Source: Ignavibacteriaceae bacterium (lineage in GTDB: Bacteria > Bacteroidota > Ignavibacteria > Ignavibacteriales > Ignavibacteriaceae). From it: 12,380 nucleotides of DNA. The notes beneath the pieces were generated by a model, which was not told the DNA's origin, made no database searches, and worked only from the letters and a program-made list of their open reading frames with translations. Made by a program: the position numbers and the translations under genes. Position 1 is the first letter of the stretch; every line of letters begins with the position of its first letter. This document shows, in pieces, positions 1-6,906 of this stretch. The DNA is taken from the NCBI GenBank assembly GCA_022865965.1, contig JALHTS010000405.1:1-12380 (forward strand), written 5' to 3'.

Positions 1-12
1 CAAAGATTTCAA

Positions 13-597
13 CTAATAAAACAAAGATGCCAAAAGATTAGCCAATTGTTTCTTGCCCCTTCCTTTTACAGAGGAATATAGAAGAAGATTAGAATCTAGC
101 TCTGCTTCAGGAAAAATTGATTTAATTTTTCCCTCGGATTGCTTTATTTCTGACTGTTTAAGTTTATCTGCTTTACTTAGTATAAAAATATAAGGCAAAG
201 AACGATAATTTATAAGTTCGTTTAGTTTAATATCCAGGTCAGTAGGCTTGTGTCTGCTGTCTATTAAGTGAATAACGAGTTTTATGTTTCCTGATTTCTC
301 GAGGAAATCGGAAATCAGTTTTGACCAGAATTCTCTTTCCTTTTTACTTATTTTTGCATAGCCAAAACCCGGCAGGTCAACAATGTAAAACTTCTCATCA
401 ATTTCGTAATAGTTAATCGACCGCGTTTTTCCCGGTGTTTTGCTGACTTTTGCCAGATTTTTCCTATTAAAAAGTGAATTTATCAAAGAGGATTTACCCA
501 CATTTGATCTACCGCAGAGTACAACCTCCGGAAGTTTTTTCCTGGGAATATCTTTAATCTCAAAAGCTGATGTGACGAAATTTTGTTTTTCAAACAT
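13..597 (-). CDS. engB: Ribosome-assembly GTP-binding protein EngB (YsxC/YihA)
   Basis: A 194-residue small GTPase of the TrmE-Era-EngA-EngB-Septin class; the family assists late 50S subunit assembly in the cytoplasm. Visible motifs are G1 GRSNVGKS (29-36), the G2 threonine T58 in PGKTRS, G3 DLPG (74-77, continuing as the family-typical FGYA), G4 SKAD (141-144; usually TKAD) and a G5-like SSVKG (175-179). The FVTSA segment at 7-11 is conserved in the family and no later Met precedes the G1 loop, so the ATG at 597 is well supported. The stop is TAG at 13-15. It is the last gene in the window, on the same strand as the ribosomal genes but separated from rplQ by a terminator-like hairpin whose 3' side ends 7 nt before this ATG. 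There is no recognisable Shine-Dalgarno sequence, so expression may depend on read-through or on opening of that hairpin (inference). Confidence 0.95.
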   Translation of the reverse strand: MFEKQNFVTSAFEIKDIPRKKLPEVVLCGRSNVGKSSLINSLFNRKNLAKVSKTPGKTRSINYYEIDEKFYIVDLPGFGYAKISKKEREFWSKLISDFLEKSGNIKLVIHLIDSRHKPTDLDIKLNELINYRSLPYIFILSKADKLKQSEIKQSEGKIKSIFPEAELDSNLLLYSSVKGRGKKQLANLLASLFY

Positions 598-600
598 AAT

Positions 601-634
601 AAAAAAAGAGTAACCGGTTTCCCAATTACTCTTT
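601..634 (-). terminator. Intrinsic terminator-like hairpin after rplQ, abutting engB
   Basis: Read on the minus strand, AAAGAGUAAUUGG (634-622) pairs with CCGGUUACUCUUU (617-605) over 13 positions, two of them G.U wobbles, closed by a GAAA tetraloop (621-618). Four more U follow (604-601), which with the last three stem U make a run of seven. This is the classic shape of a Rho-independent terminator and marks the end of the alpha-type block. The U run is followed by only A-U-U before the engB ATG at 597, so the same structure could also limit ribosome access to engB. Confidence 0.85.
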
Positions 635-659
635 CAATTTTTAATTAATGTAGATTCTA

Positions 660-1202
660 TTACTCTTTAGGTTTTTTCTCTTTTTTTACTTTTTTCTCTT
701 TCTTTTCTTTCTTCTCTTTTTTCACTTCCTTTTCTTCAACTACAGTTGCCTCTTCAACAAGATCTTCCTGCTTTGTTTCAGCTTTGTCCTGAGATTTCAA
801 ATCTTTTCTTTCTTTGCGTTCTTCAGCTTTTTTGTTTGCAATGTCATTATAATCAACAAGTTCTATAATTGCCATAGCTGCGGCGTCACCAACTCTATTA
901 CCAAGCTTAACAACTCTTGTATAACCGCCCGGTCTTTCACCGATTTTAGGAACAATTTCGCCAAAGAGTTCTTTAACAACTTCTCTATCACTGATAACAC
1001 TCATTATCTGACGCATTGAATGAAGATCATTCTTTTTAGCTTTTGTGATCAGTTTTTCGACAAACATTCTGGCTTCTTTTGCTTTAGCTACTGTAGTTTT
1101 TATTCTTTTATACTTAAGCAGTGAGGTAGCAAGAGCACCCATTAAAGCTTTTCTGTGACTTGCCGTTCTGCTTAATTTTCTTCCTTTAACTCTGTGTCGC
1201 AT
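660..1202 (-). CDS. rplQ: 50S ribosomal protein L17 (bL17) with charged C-terminal tail
   Basis: Large-subunit protein located near the peptide exit side of the 50S particle. The N-terminal [12 protein letters not shown] (1-12), the HRKAL/LATSLL region and [20 protein letters not shown] (89-108, a near-invariant L17 block) identify it. The core ends near residue 119. Residues about 121-180 form a low-complexity tail of Lys and Glu ending in repeated KKEKK units, making 180 residues against 127 for the E. coli protein. Extended L17 tails are, to my knowledge, common in the Bacteroidota/Chlorobi group. The start ATG at 1202 has an upstream AAGG. It lies 20 nt after rpoA, the usual last gene of the alpha block, and a terminator-like hairpin follows. 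The tail is encoded by a strongly purine-rich coding strand. Confidence 0.97.
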   Translation of the reverse strand: MRHRVKGRKLSRTASHRKALMGALATSLLKYKRIKTTVAKAKEARMFVEKLITKAKKNDLHSMRQIMSVISDREVVKELFGEIVPKIGERPGGYTRVVKLGNRVGDAAAMAIIELVDYNDIANKKAEERKERKDLKSQDKAETKQEDLVEEATVVEEKEVKKEKKEKKEKKVKKEKKPKE

Positions 1203-1222
1203 TAGTAAACCTTAATTTTCAA

Positions 1223-2218
1223 TTAGTGAGTTTCTGTTTCATCTTTGATATATTTATCTACATCCATACCGAATTCAAGACCAAGATTTTCAACTATTTC
1301 CATAAGTTCTGCAAGTGATTTTCTACCGAAGTTTCTAAACTTTAGCATCTCCTGTTCATCTTTTCTTACGAGTTCAGAAAGATTTTTAATATTTGCTGCT
1401 TTCAGGCAATTGTGCGATCTTACACTAAGTTCAAGATCATCAACATTAGTAAGCAAAATTTTCTTTATTCTTTCAGTTTCAGTATCTTTTTGAGAAACTA
1501 ATTGTTCTTCTTCCTGCTCCATATCAAAATTTATGAACAGTTGAACGTGCTCTTTTAAAGTCTTTGCAGCCTGAGTAAGGGCATCATCAGGGGTAATTGA
1601 ACCATCGGTTATAATCTCTAATGTAAGCTTTTCATAATCATTTTTATCACTGATTCTTACATTTTCAATATCATATCTTACATTTTTAATAGGTGTAAAA
1701 ATTGAATCAATCGGAATAATACCAATAGTTTGATCGGGTGTAATATTTTCAGAAGCAGTTACGTAACCGATTCCTTTGCCTACTCTCAATTCAACATCAA
1801 ACTTTGCTTTGTTATTTAAAGTTGCAATGTGAAGATCCGGATTAAGTATTTCAACCTCATTACTTGCTTTCTGAATATCAGCCGCCGTCCACTCACCTCC
1901 TCCATTAAAGGATAAGGTAATCCTGTCTGGTTTTTTTTGGAGTAATTTCATTCTTACTTGTTTTAAGTTAAGAATGATTTCAGAAACATCTTCAACAACG
2001 CTATCAATAGTTGTAAATTCATGCAGAACACCGCTGAATTTTACAGAGGTGATAGCCGAACCCGGAAGCGAAGAAAGTAAAACTCTTCTTAAGGAGTTGC
2101 CTAAAGTTGTTCCATATCCTCTTTCAAGAGGTTGGAGGACAAATCTTCCAAACGAATTCGAAAAGCTTGATTCATCTAATACAACTGCTTCAGGCATTTT
2201 TATTTGTGTAACGCTCAT
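1223..2218 (-). CDS. rpoA: DNA-directed RNA polymerase subunit alpha
   Basis: Alpha subunit, which dimerises to nucleate RNA polymerase assembly and contacts UP elements and activators. The 331 residues match the usual length (329 in E. coli). The N-terminal domain (about 1-235) contains LERGYGTTLGNSLRRVLLSS (31-50), the dimerisation/assembly block with the conserved R45. A charged linker with EQEEEQ (about 234-250) leads to the C-terminal domain (about 252-320), which has VRSHNCLK (266-273) and FGRKSL (297-302). These keep the DNA-binding Arg (R267, equivalent to E. coli R265), Asn-Cys (270-271), Gly298, Lys300 and Ser301, so UP-element recognition is probably retained. The ATG at 2218 is preceded by GAGG with a 7-nt spacer. 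It sits between rpsD and rplQ, the standard alpha-block position. A short acidic end (DETETH) follows the C-terminal domain. Confidence 0.98.
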   Translation of the reverse strand: MSVTQIKMPEAVVLDESSFSNSFGRFVLQPLERGYGTTLGNSLRRVLLSSLPGSAITSVKFSGVLHEFTTIDSVVEDVSEIILNLKQVRMKLLQKKPDRITLSFNGGGEWTAADIQKASNEVEILNPDLHIATLNNKAKFDVELRVGKGIGYVTASENITPDQTIGIIPIDSIFTPIKNVRYDIENVRISDKNDYEKLTLEIITDGSITPDDALTQAAKTLKEHVQLFINFDMEQEEEQLVSQKDTETERIKKILLTNVDDLELSVRSHNCLKAANIKNLSELVRKDEQEMLKFRNFGRKSLAELMEIVENLGLEFGMDVDKYIKDETETH

Positions 2219-2251
2219 TTAATATCCTCTAGTTTGATCATTAAAAATTTA

Positions 2252-2878
2252 TTACTTAGAATAAAGTTCAACTACTAACTGTTCGTTGGCGTTTAGAGGA
2301 ACATCTTCTCTTTCAGGTATCTGAATAAAATTTCCGGTTAAGGAAGCTTTATCGATTGAAAGCCAACTATAAGTATTGTCTTTTACTCTTTTTAACGAAT
2401 TATGAATTGCATCTAATTTTTTACTTTTATCTTTAATCTGAATAACATCACCCGAACTTAACAGATATGAAGGTATGTCAACAAGATGATTGTTAATCAT
2501 AATATGTCTGTGTCTTATAAGCTGTCGTGCTTGTTTGCGAGAGGATGCAAAACCTAACCTGTAAACGACATTATCCAGTCTTCTTTCAAGAAGTTTTACA
2601 AGATTTGCACCTGTTCTGCCTTTTTGCTTGATAGCTTTTTCAAAGTAATTTCTGAACTGTGTTTCCAGCACGCCGTAAGATCTTTTTATTTTTTGTTTCT
2701 CACGAAGCTGAATTCCGTACTCAGAAACTTTGGATCTTCTAGAAAGACCATGCTGACCCGGGGGATAATTCCTTATTTCAATCGGACACTTTTCAGAATA
2801 ACACTTCTGTCCCTTTAAAAATAATTTTTGTCTTTCTCTTCTGCACAGTTTACAAACTGAGTCTGTGTATCTTGCCAT
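2252..2878 (-). CDS. rpsD: 30S ribosomal protein S4 (uS4), zinc-binding form
   Basis: Primary 16S rRNA-binding protein that starts 30S body assembly. Four cysteines in the N-terminal region, C9, C12, C26 and C31, form the zinc-binding set of the C+ type of S4. The S4 RNA-binding domain follows at roughly 100-155, with [20 protein letters not shown] and the [16 protein letters not shown] stretch. The 208 residues are usual for the family (206 in E. coli). The ATG at 2878 has GGAGAG about 8 nt upstream. It lies 20 nt after rpsK and 33 nt before rpoA. In enterobacteria S4 represses its own alpha operon; whether this protein does so here cannot be told from the sequence, though the 91-nt spacer before rpsK is a candidate target (inference). 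Confidence 0.98.
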   Translation of the reverse strand: MARYTDSVCKLCRRERQKLFLKGQKCYSEKCPIEIRNYPPGQHGLSRRSKVSEYGIQLREKQKIKRSYGVLETQFRNYFEKAIKQKGRTGANLVKLLERRLDNVVYRLGFASSRKQARQLIRHRHIMINNHLVDIPSYLLSSGDVIQIKDKSKKLDAIHNSLKRVKDNTYSWLSIDKASLTGNFIQIPEREDVPLNANEQLVVELYSK

Positions 2879-2898
2879 TTAGTTAACTCTCCGAAAAA

Positions 2899-3285
2899 TT
2901 AAACTCTTCTTTTCTTAGGTGGTCTGCAGCCATTATGTGGAATAGGAGTTACATCTTTAATAGATGAAACGTCTAACCCAGCAGTGTGTAAAGCCCTGAT
3001 AGCAGCTTCTCTGCCTGAACCGGGCCCTTTAACCAAAACTTCTACTTTTCTTAAACCGAGATCGTAAGCTTCTTTTGCTGCAGCTTCAGCCGAAACCTGT
3101 GCAGCAAACGGTGTATTTTTTCTAGATCCTTTAAATCCGTTTTTACCAGCAGATGACCAGGCAATAGTGTTACCATAAATATCGGTTATGGTAACCTGTA
3201 CGTTGTTAAATGTAGCTTTTATGTGAGCTACTCCGTTTGAATCAACGTGTGTTTTTTTCTTTGCTTTCTTTAATGTTTTAGCCAA
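2899..3285 (-). CDS. rpsK: 30S ribosomal protein S11 (uS11), TTG start
   Basis: Platform protein of the 30S subunit that lines the mRNA exit side next to the Shine-Dalgarno duplex. Family marks are [15 protein letters not shown] (about 21-36), [11 protein letters not shown], the [13 protein letters not shown] segment, [17 protein letters not shown] at the C terminus, and a length of 128 (129 in E. coli). The start is a TTG at 3283-3285, translated as MAKTLKK, with GGAG 8 nt upstream. No in-frame ATG lies near the homologous N terminus, so TTG is the best call. A 91-nt spacer separates it from rpsM, the second longest in this operon, so a separate promoter or a leader structure for rpsK-rpsD-rpoA-rplQ is possible. 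Confidence 0.97.
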   Translation of the reverse strand: MAKTLKKAKKKTHVDSNGVAHIKATFNNVQVTITDIYGNTIAWSSAGKNGFKGSRKNTPFAAQVSAEAAAKEAYDLGLRKVEVLVKGPGSGREAAIRALHTAGLDVSSIKDVTPIPHNGCRPPKKRRV

Positions 3286-3376
3286 ATCTGAATCTCCAAT
3301 TAATCATTATAAAATTATAAGATTGCATAATAACAAGATTATAAGCGCAATCATTGATCTTTAAATCTTTCAATCA
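3286..3376 (-). promoter_or_regulatory. 91-nt AT-rich rpsM-rpsK spacer, possible internal promoter or leader
   Basis: This non-coding spacer is unusually long for the operon. On the minus strand it holds three perfect TATAAT hexamers (3343-3338, 3319-3314, 3311-3306). The first has a TTTAAA box 16 nt upstream that matches the sigma-70 -35 consensus at 4 of 6 positions. It also contains three copies of AATGATT(G/A) (3378-3371, the end of which reaches into rpsM; 3355-3348; 3308-3301) and a 6-bp inverted repeat, GATTGC/GCAATC, with a 20-nt loop (3321-3352). In such AT-rich DNA the hexamers may be chance, so an internal promoter or S4-type leader is only a suggestion. Confidence 0.3.
3294..3297 (-). 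promoter_or_regulatory. Shine-Dalgarno supporting the TTG start of rpsK
   Basis: GGAG (minus strand, within TTGGAG) lies 8 nt before the TTG at 3285. The spacing suits TTG and no competing ATG is close, so this site decides the start of S11. Confidence 0.75.
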
Positions 3377-3760
3377 TTATTTCTTAGTAGGAGCTTTTTT
3401 CTTACCGGCAACAGTTCTTCTTTTACCTTTTCTGGTACGTGAATTTGTTCTGGTTCTTTGACCGCGAACAGGAAGACCTTTTCTGTGTCTTAAACCACGG
3501 TAAGCACCAATATCCATAAGTCTTTTTATATTCTGCTGAACTTCAGAACGCAGTGCACCTTCAACTTTATAATCACCGGTAATAACCGATCTTATTTCAG
3601 CAACTTCTTCTTCAGTAAGATCTGCAATTTTTTTATTTGCATCTACTTTAGCTTTTGCCAAAATATCGGCAGAAGCTGTTTGACCAATTCCAAAGATATA
3701 CTGTAAACCGTAAAGTACTTTTTTATTTTTCGGTAAATCTACACCAGCTATTCGAGCCAA
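3377..3760 (-). CDS. rpsM: 30S ribosomal protein S13 (uS13), TTG start
   Basis: Head protein of the 30S subunit that contacts the P-site tRNA and forms bridges to the 50S central protuberance. The N-terminal ARIAGVDLP (2-10), the helix-hairpin-helix-like LQYIFGIG region (about 19-26) and [15 protein letters not shown] (about 89-103) are hallmark S13 sequence. A long basic tail ([17 protein letters not shown]) gives 127 residues (118 in E. coli). The start is TTG at 3758-3760, seven bases after a perfect AAGGAG. The protein begins MARIAGV exactly where homologues begin, so the TTG is convincing. It follows rpmJ by 21 nt. Confidence 0.97.
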   Translation of the reverse strand: MARIAGVDLPKNKKVLYGLQYIFGIGQTASADILAKAKVDANKKIADLTEEEVAEIRSVITGDYKVEGALRSEVQQNIKRLMDIGAYRGLRHRKGLPVRGQRTRTNSRTRKGKRRTVAGKKKAPTKK

Positions 3761-3767
3761 TGATCTT

Positions 3768-3773
3768 CTCCTT
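3768..3773 (-). promoter_or_regulatory. Shine-Dalgarno supporting the TTG start of rpsM
   Basis: AAGGAG on the minus strand, 7 nt before the TTG at 3760. The strong site with ideal spacing supports TTG as the real start of S13. Confidence 0.85.
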
Positions 3774-3781
3774 AAATTAAA

Positions 3782-3895
3782 TTAACCTTGACGCTGTTTA
3801 TGTTTAGGGTTTTTGCAGATAACTCTTACAACACCCTTGCGTTTTATTATTTTACATTTGTCACAAATCTTTTTTACAGATGCTCTGACTTTCAT
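3782..3895 (-). CDS. rpmJ: 50S ribosomal protein L36 (bL36), zinc-binding form
   Basis: The smallest ribosomal protein, a zinc ribbon packed into domain V/VI of 23S rRNA. Direct reading of the minus strand from the ATG at 3895 gives 37 residues: [15 protein letters not shown], then [12 protein letters not shown], then [10 protein letters not shown], ending at TAA (3784-3782). The zinc ligands C11, C14, C27 and H32 are all present, so this is the C+ form. GGAG lies upstream with suitable spacing. It sits 10 nt after infA and 21 nt before rpsM, its standard place at the spc/alpha junction. It is too short for most ORF length cut-offs and easy to miss. Confidence 0.97.
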   Translation of the reverse strand: MKVRASVKKICDKCKIIKRKGVVRVICKNPKHKQRQG

Positions 3896-3905
3896 TTGAA
3901 CTCCG

Positions 3906-4124
3906 CTATTTATACCTGTAGGTAATCCTACCTTTTGAAAGATCATAAGGAGATAATTCAATTGAAATTTTATCTCCTACTAATATTTTTATAAAATGCA
4001 TTCGCATTTTTCCGGAAATATGCGCAAGAATCTCATGTCTGTTGTCCAGCTTAACTTTGAAGTTAGCATTGGGCAGCGTTTCAGTAATAATTCCATCTAC
4101 TTTAATAGGTCCTTGTTTAGCCAT
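3906..4124 (-). CDS. infA: Translation initiation factor IF-1
   Basis: Single OB-fold factor that binds the 30S A site during initiation and works with IF2 and IF3. From the ATG at 4124 the protein is 72 residues, exactly the E. coli length, starting [11 protein letters not shown] and containing [25 protein letters not shown] and [23 protein letters not shown], all family blocks. Two in-frame TTG codons just upstream (4130-4125) could extend it by two residues, but the conserved N terminus favours ATG. This ATG overlaps the map stop codon by one base (TGATG), and no clear Shine-Dalgarno is seen, so translation is probably coupled to map (inference). Confidence 0.97.
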   Translation of the reverse strand: MAKQGPIKVDGIITETLPNANFKVKLDNRHEILAHISGKMRMHFIKILVGDKISIELSPYDLSKGRITYRYK

Positions 4125-4885
4125 CAACAAACAGTCAATATTTCCGGAGTATTGTTATTTATTAAAATTGTATGCTCAAAATGAGCTGATGGAGAACCAT
4201 CTTCAGTTACAACCGTCCATCCATCCGGTTTAGTTTTCACAAAATAATGACCCAAATTAACCATTGGTTCAATTGCCAGGGTCATACCATTTTTTAATTT
4301 TGCTCCTGTGCCTTTTTTGCCAAAATTAGGAACAGAAGGATCTTCGTGCAAAAATTTTCCGACACCGTGTCCGCAGAGCTCTCTGACAATAGAAAATCCA
4401 TTAGCTTCAACAAATTCCTGTACTGCGTTTGAAATATCGTGTACCCTATTATTTGCTTTTGCTTGTTCGATTCCAAGATAAAGAGACTTTTCAGTTACTT
4501 CAAGCAATTTTTTCTTTTCATCGGATATTTTTCCAACAGCAACTGATAGGGCTGCATCGCCATAATAATTATTTTTAAGAACACCTACATCAATCGCAAT
4601 TATTTCGCCTTCTTTAAGTATTCTATTAACTGGAATACCGTGCACTACTTCATCATCAACAGAAGCACAGATGGAACCGGGAAAACTTTCAGATCTGCCT
4701 TGCGAATATCCTTTGAATGCCGGAATGGCATTGTTGCTTCTGATATAATCTTCAGCAATTTTATCAAGTTCTAATGTTGTAACCCCAGGTTTTATGTTGC
4801 TTTTTACAAGCTGCAAAGTTTCAGCAACTATTCTGCAACTTTCCCGAATAAAATCTATCTCTTTTTTGGTCTTTATATAGATCAC
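4124..4885 (-). CDS. map: Methionine aminopeptidase, type I
   Basis: Removes the initiator methionine from nascent proteins as they leave the ribosome. The 253-residue pita-bread fold enzyme has all five metal ligands: D99 (AIDVG), D110 (YYGDAA), H173 (CGHGVG), E206 (AIEPM) and E237 (HFEHT). The substrate-binding H82 in VVHG is also present. It has no N-terminal zinc-finger extension, so it is the short type Ia form (264 residues in E. coli). The start is GTG at 4883-4885, giving [11 protein letters not shown], which aligns with the family start; the Shine-Dalgarno is weak. It starts 6 nt after secY ends and overlaps infA by one base. In many bacteria adk lies between secY and map; it is absent here. 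Confidence 0.97.
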   Translation of the reverse strand: MIYIKTKKEIDFIRESCRIVAETLQLVKSNIKPGVTTLELDKIAEDYIRSNNAIPAFKGYSQGRSESFPGSICASVDDEVVHGIPVNRILKEGEIIAIDVGVLKNNYYGDAALSVAVGKISDEKKKLLEVTEKSLYLGIEQAKANNRVHDISNAVQEFVEANGFSIVRELCGHGVGKFLHEDPSVPNFGKKGTGAKLKNGMTLAIEPMVNLGHYFVKTKPDGWTVVTEDGSPSAHFEHTILINNNTPEILTVC

Positions 4886-4891
4886 TAAATC

Positions 4892-6226
4892 TTAACGTCT
4901 ACCTTTTACCTTACCCGATTTCATAAATCCATCATAATGTCTCATCAATAAATGAGATTCAATCTGCTGCAACGTATCAAGCGCAACACCAACACAAATT
5001 AATAAACTTGTACCACCAAAAAATTGAGCAAACTGACCGGACACACCCCAAACAGAGACAAATGCCGGAAGGATTGCTATGATAGCTAAAAATATCGAAC
5101 CCGGTAATGTAATTTTTGTCAAAATATTGTCAATGAAATCAGATGTCTGCTTACCTGGTCTGATTCCAGGAATAAATCCACCTTGCTTTTTCATATTGTC
5201 TGCAACATCTTTTGGATTAAAAGCTATTGCTGTATAAAAATATGTAAAAAAGATTATCATCAAAGCGTAAACAGCTGAATAAACCGGCGATGTATAATGG
5301 AACCAACCTGAAACTGTCTGTAAAAATTCACTGGCAGGGAAAAATGATAAGACAGTGTTAGGAATAAACATTATAGATTGAGCAAAAATTATAGGCATTA
5401 CTCCTGCCGTATTTACTCTTAACGGAATATACTGGGTTACACCACCATAAATTTTTCTACCTACAACACGCTTAGCATATTGAACAGGAATCCTCCTTGT
5501 ACCCTGAGTTACAAGAACAACTCCGGCAATTATAAAAAACATAAACGCAAATATCACAATCTCAATAATTATTGATCTCTGTCCTGCCTGTATCAACCTG
5601 TATTCATCAAACATAGAAAATGGGAACCGAGCAATAATTCCGATAAAAATTATAAGCGATATTCCATTACCGATTCCTTTTTCAGTAATCTGTTCACCCA
5701 TCCACATCATAAAAACAGTACCGGAAGTAAGAATTATAATTGTAGTAATTATCCAAGCTATGCCTCTTACCGGATCCGGAACAATCGGTAATCCCTGAAC
5801 TTCAATATTTAATAATCTTACTGTAACAGCCCAGGCCTGAAAAGCAGAAATAATAACTGTAAAATAACGAGTTAACTGAGTTATTTTCTTTCTTCCTTCT
5901 TCACCTTCTTGCTGAAGTTTCTGGAAATATGGAATAACTGCTCCCATCAACTGAATGATGATGGATGCAGATATGTAAGGCATAATTCCTAAAGCAAAAA
6001 TGGCTGCGTTGGAAAATGCACCTCCAACAAAAAGATCATACAACCCAAAAAGGTTATCGGATGACTGATTCTTCATTGCTTCGCTAAGAAGAGCAGAATC
6101 TACGCCCGGAGTTGTTAAGTGCGATCCAAGTCTTACTATAATGAGAACTGCTAATGTATAAAAAATTCTCTGTCGTAGTTCGTGAATCTTAAAAATATTT
6201 CTGAGAGTATCAGTAATTCGTGACAT
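4892..6226 (-). CDS. secY: Protein translocase subunit SecY
   Basis: Central channel of the Sec translocon in the cytoplasmic membrane, moving or inserting proteins with SecE, SecG and SecA. The 444-residue protein (443 in E. coli) shows about ten hydrophobic segments, starting near 20-36 and 75-99 and ending near 374-420. Marks include GEQITEKGIGNGIS (177-190), the cytoplasmic loop RRIPVQYAKR (244-253), the SecA/ribosome-contacting loop PGIRPGKQT (353-361) with its conserved Arg, and LDTLQQIESHL (416-426). The C-terminal tail ends in KGRR. The ATG at 6226 gives MSRITDTLRNIFKI, the expected amphipathic start; only a weak GGGAA precedes it. It lies 11 nt after rplO, its standard spc-block position, which links translocon supply to ribosome supply. 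Confidence 0.98.
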   Translation of the reverse strand: MSRITDTLRNIFKIHELRQRIFYTLAVLIIVRLGSHLTTPGVDSALLSEAMKNQSSDNLFGLYDLFVGGAFSNAAIFALGIMPYISASIIIQLMGAVIPYFQKLQQEGEEGRKKITQLTRYFTVIISAFQAWAVTVRLLNIEVQGLPIVPDPVRGIAWIITTIIILTSGTVFMMWMGEQITEKGIGNGISLIIFIGIIARFPFSMFDEYRLIQAGQRSIIIEIVIFAFMFFIIAGVVLVTQGTRRIPVQYAKRVVGRKIYGGVTQYIPLRVNTAGVMPIIFAQSIMFIPNTVLSFFPASEFLQTVSGWFHYTSPVYSAVYALMIIFFTYFYTAIAFNPKDVADNMKKQGGFIPGIRPGKQTSDFIDNILTKITLPGSIFLAIIAILPAFVSVWGVSGQFAQFFGGTSLLICVGVALDTLQQIESHLLMRHYDGFMKSGKVKGRR

Positions 6227-6237
6227 TTATTCCCGGA

Positions 6238-6696
6238 TTATAACTTTGTAATTTTTCCGCCAACTGCTTCAATTTTTTCTTGAGCAGATTTGCTGAATGA
6301 ATTAACTTCTAGCTGAACTTTGGCTTTTAATTCGCCTTTACCTAAAACCTTTACGGGTTTTCTAAGAGTTGAAATCAATCCTAATTTTTTAAGTTCAGAA
6401 GGATTAAGAACAGTTTTACCTATCTTTTTCTCATCGGCTAATCTTTGAAGAGCGTTCAAATTAATTAGTTGATATTCAACTTTGAAAATATTAGTAAAAC
6501 CAAATTTAGGTACTCTTCTTTGCAATGGCATCTGACCGCCTTCAAACCATGCTTTATGTTTTGAACCGGATCTGGATTTTTGTCCATTCATACCTCTTGT
6601 TGATTGTCCACCGTGTCCAGAACCTTCACCACGACCAACTCTTTTACGATTCTTTCTTGAACCACTTGCATATTTAAGATTGCTTAAAATATCCAT
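6238..6696 (-). CDS. rplO: 50S ribosomal protein L15 (uL15)
   Basis: Late-assembling large-subunit protein that threads a long basic extension into 23S rRNA. The glycine- and arginine-rich N-terminal region (about 10-45: KRVGRGEGSGHGGQSTRG, QKSRSGSKH) and the following FEGGQMPLQRRVPKFGF (about 51-67) are diagnostic. The globular C-terminal part carries LGKGELKAKVQLEVNSFSKSA. The length of 152 is close to the usual 144-150. The ATG at 6696 is preceded by TAAGG with an 8-nt gap. It sits 12 nt after rpmD and 11 nt before secY. Confidence 0.97.
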   Translation of the reverse strand: MDILSNLKYASGSRKNRKRVGRGEGSGHGGQSTRGMNGQKSRSGSKHKAWFEGGQMPLQRRVPKFGFTNIFKVEYQLINLNALQRLADEKKIGKTVLNPSELKKLGLISTLRKPVKVLGKGELKAKVQLEVNSFSKSAQEKIEAVGGKITKL

Positions 6697-6708
6697 TATA
6701 AAACCTTA

Positions 6709-6894
6709 CTATTCTTTTATTTCTTCAACTCTAACTAAATGACATACTTTTCTAACCATTCCTCTAATCTGAGGAGTGTCATTATGAATTTTTTCCCAAT
6801 TGGGTCGACCCAAACCAAGCGCTTCGATAGTAGCTTTTTGATCTTTTGGTCTGTCAATAATACTTCTTATCTGAACAATTTTAATTTTTCCCAT
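6709..6894 (-). CDS. rpmD: 50S ribosomal protein L30 (uL30)
   Basis: Small large-subunit protein with a ferredoxin-like fold that binds 23S and 5S rRNA neighbourhoods. From the ATG at 6894 it has 61 residues (59 in E. coli), MGKIKIVQIRS, then RPKDQKATIEALGLGRPN and QIRGMVRKVCHLVRVEE, a clear L30 pattern. An in-frame TTG at 6900 would add two residues, but it directly abuts the GAGG at 6904-6901, leaving no spacer, while the ATG has a normal 6-nt spacer. The ATG is therefore preferred. It follows rpsE by 12 nt and precedes rplO by 12 nt. Confidence 0.96.
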   Translation of the reverse strand: MGKIKIVQIRSIIDRPKDQKATIEALGLGRPNWEKIHNDTPQIRGMVRKVCHLVRVEEIKE

Positions 6895-6900
6895 TTCCAA

Positions 6901-6904
6901 CCTC
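6901..6904 (-). promoter_or_regulatory. Shine-Dalgarno deciding the rpmD start
   Basis: GAGG (within AGAGG, minus strand) ends 6 nt before the ATG at 6894 and touches the alternative TTG at 6900. This favours the ATG. Confidence 0.7.
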
Positions 6905-6906
6905 TA

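Noticed and set aside
3993..4010. 7-bp inverted repeat AAAATGC/GCATTTT with a 4-nt loop, followed by T on the plus strand, terminator-like
   Set aside because: It lies inside the infA coding region (codons for the MRMHF stretch), has a weak AT-rich stem, and there is no plus-strand gene for it to terminate.
4125..4130. Longer infA from an upstream TTG (74 residues)
   Set aside because: The ATG at 4124 gives the standard 72-residue IF1 beginning MAKQGPIKV and makes the TGATG overlap with map; nothing supports the two extra codons.
4294..4476. Minus-strand 60-codon frame inside map
   Set aside because: It is out of frame within the intact map gene, overlapping codons for the metal-ligand region, and resembles no known protein.
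6895..6900. rpmD starting at the TTG at 6900
   Set aside because: The TTG directly touches the GAGG ribosome binding site, while the ATG at 6894 has a proper 6-nt spacer and the usual L30 N terminus.
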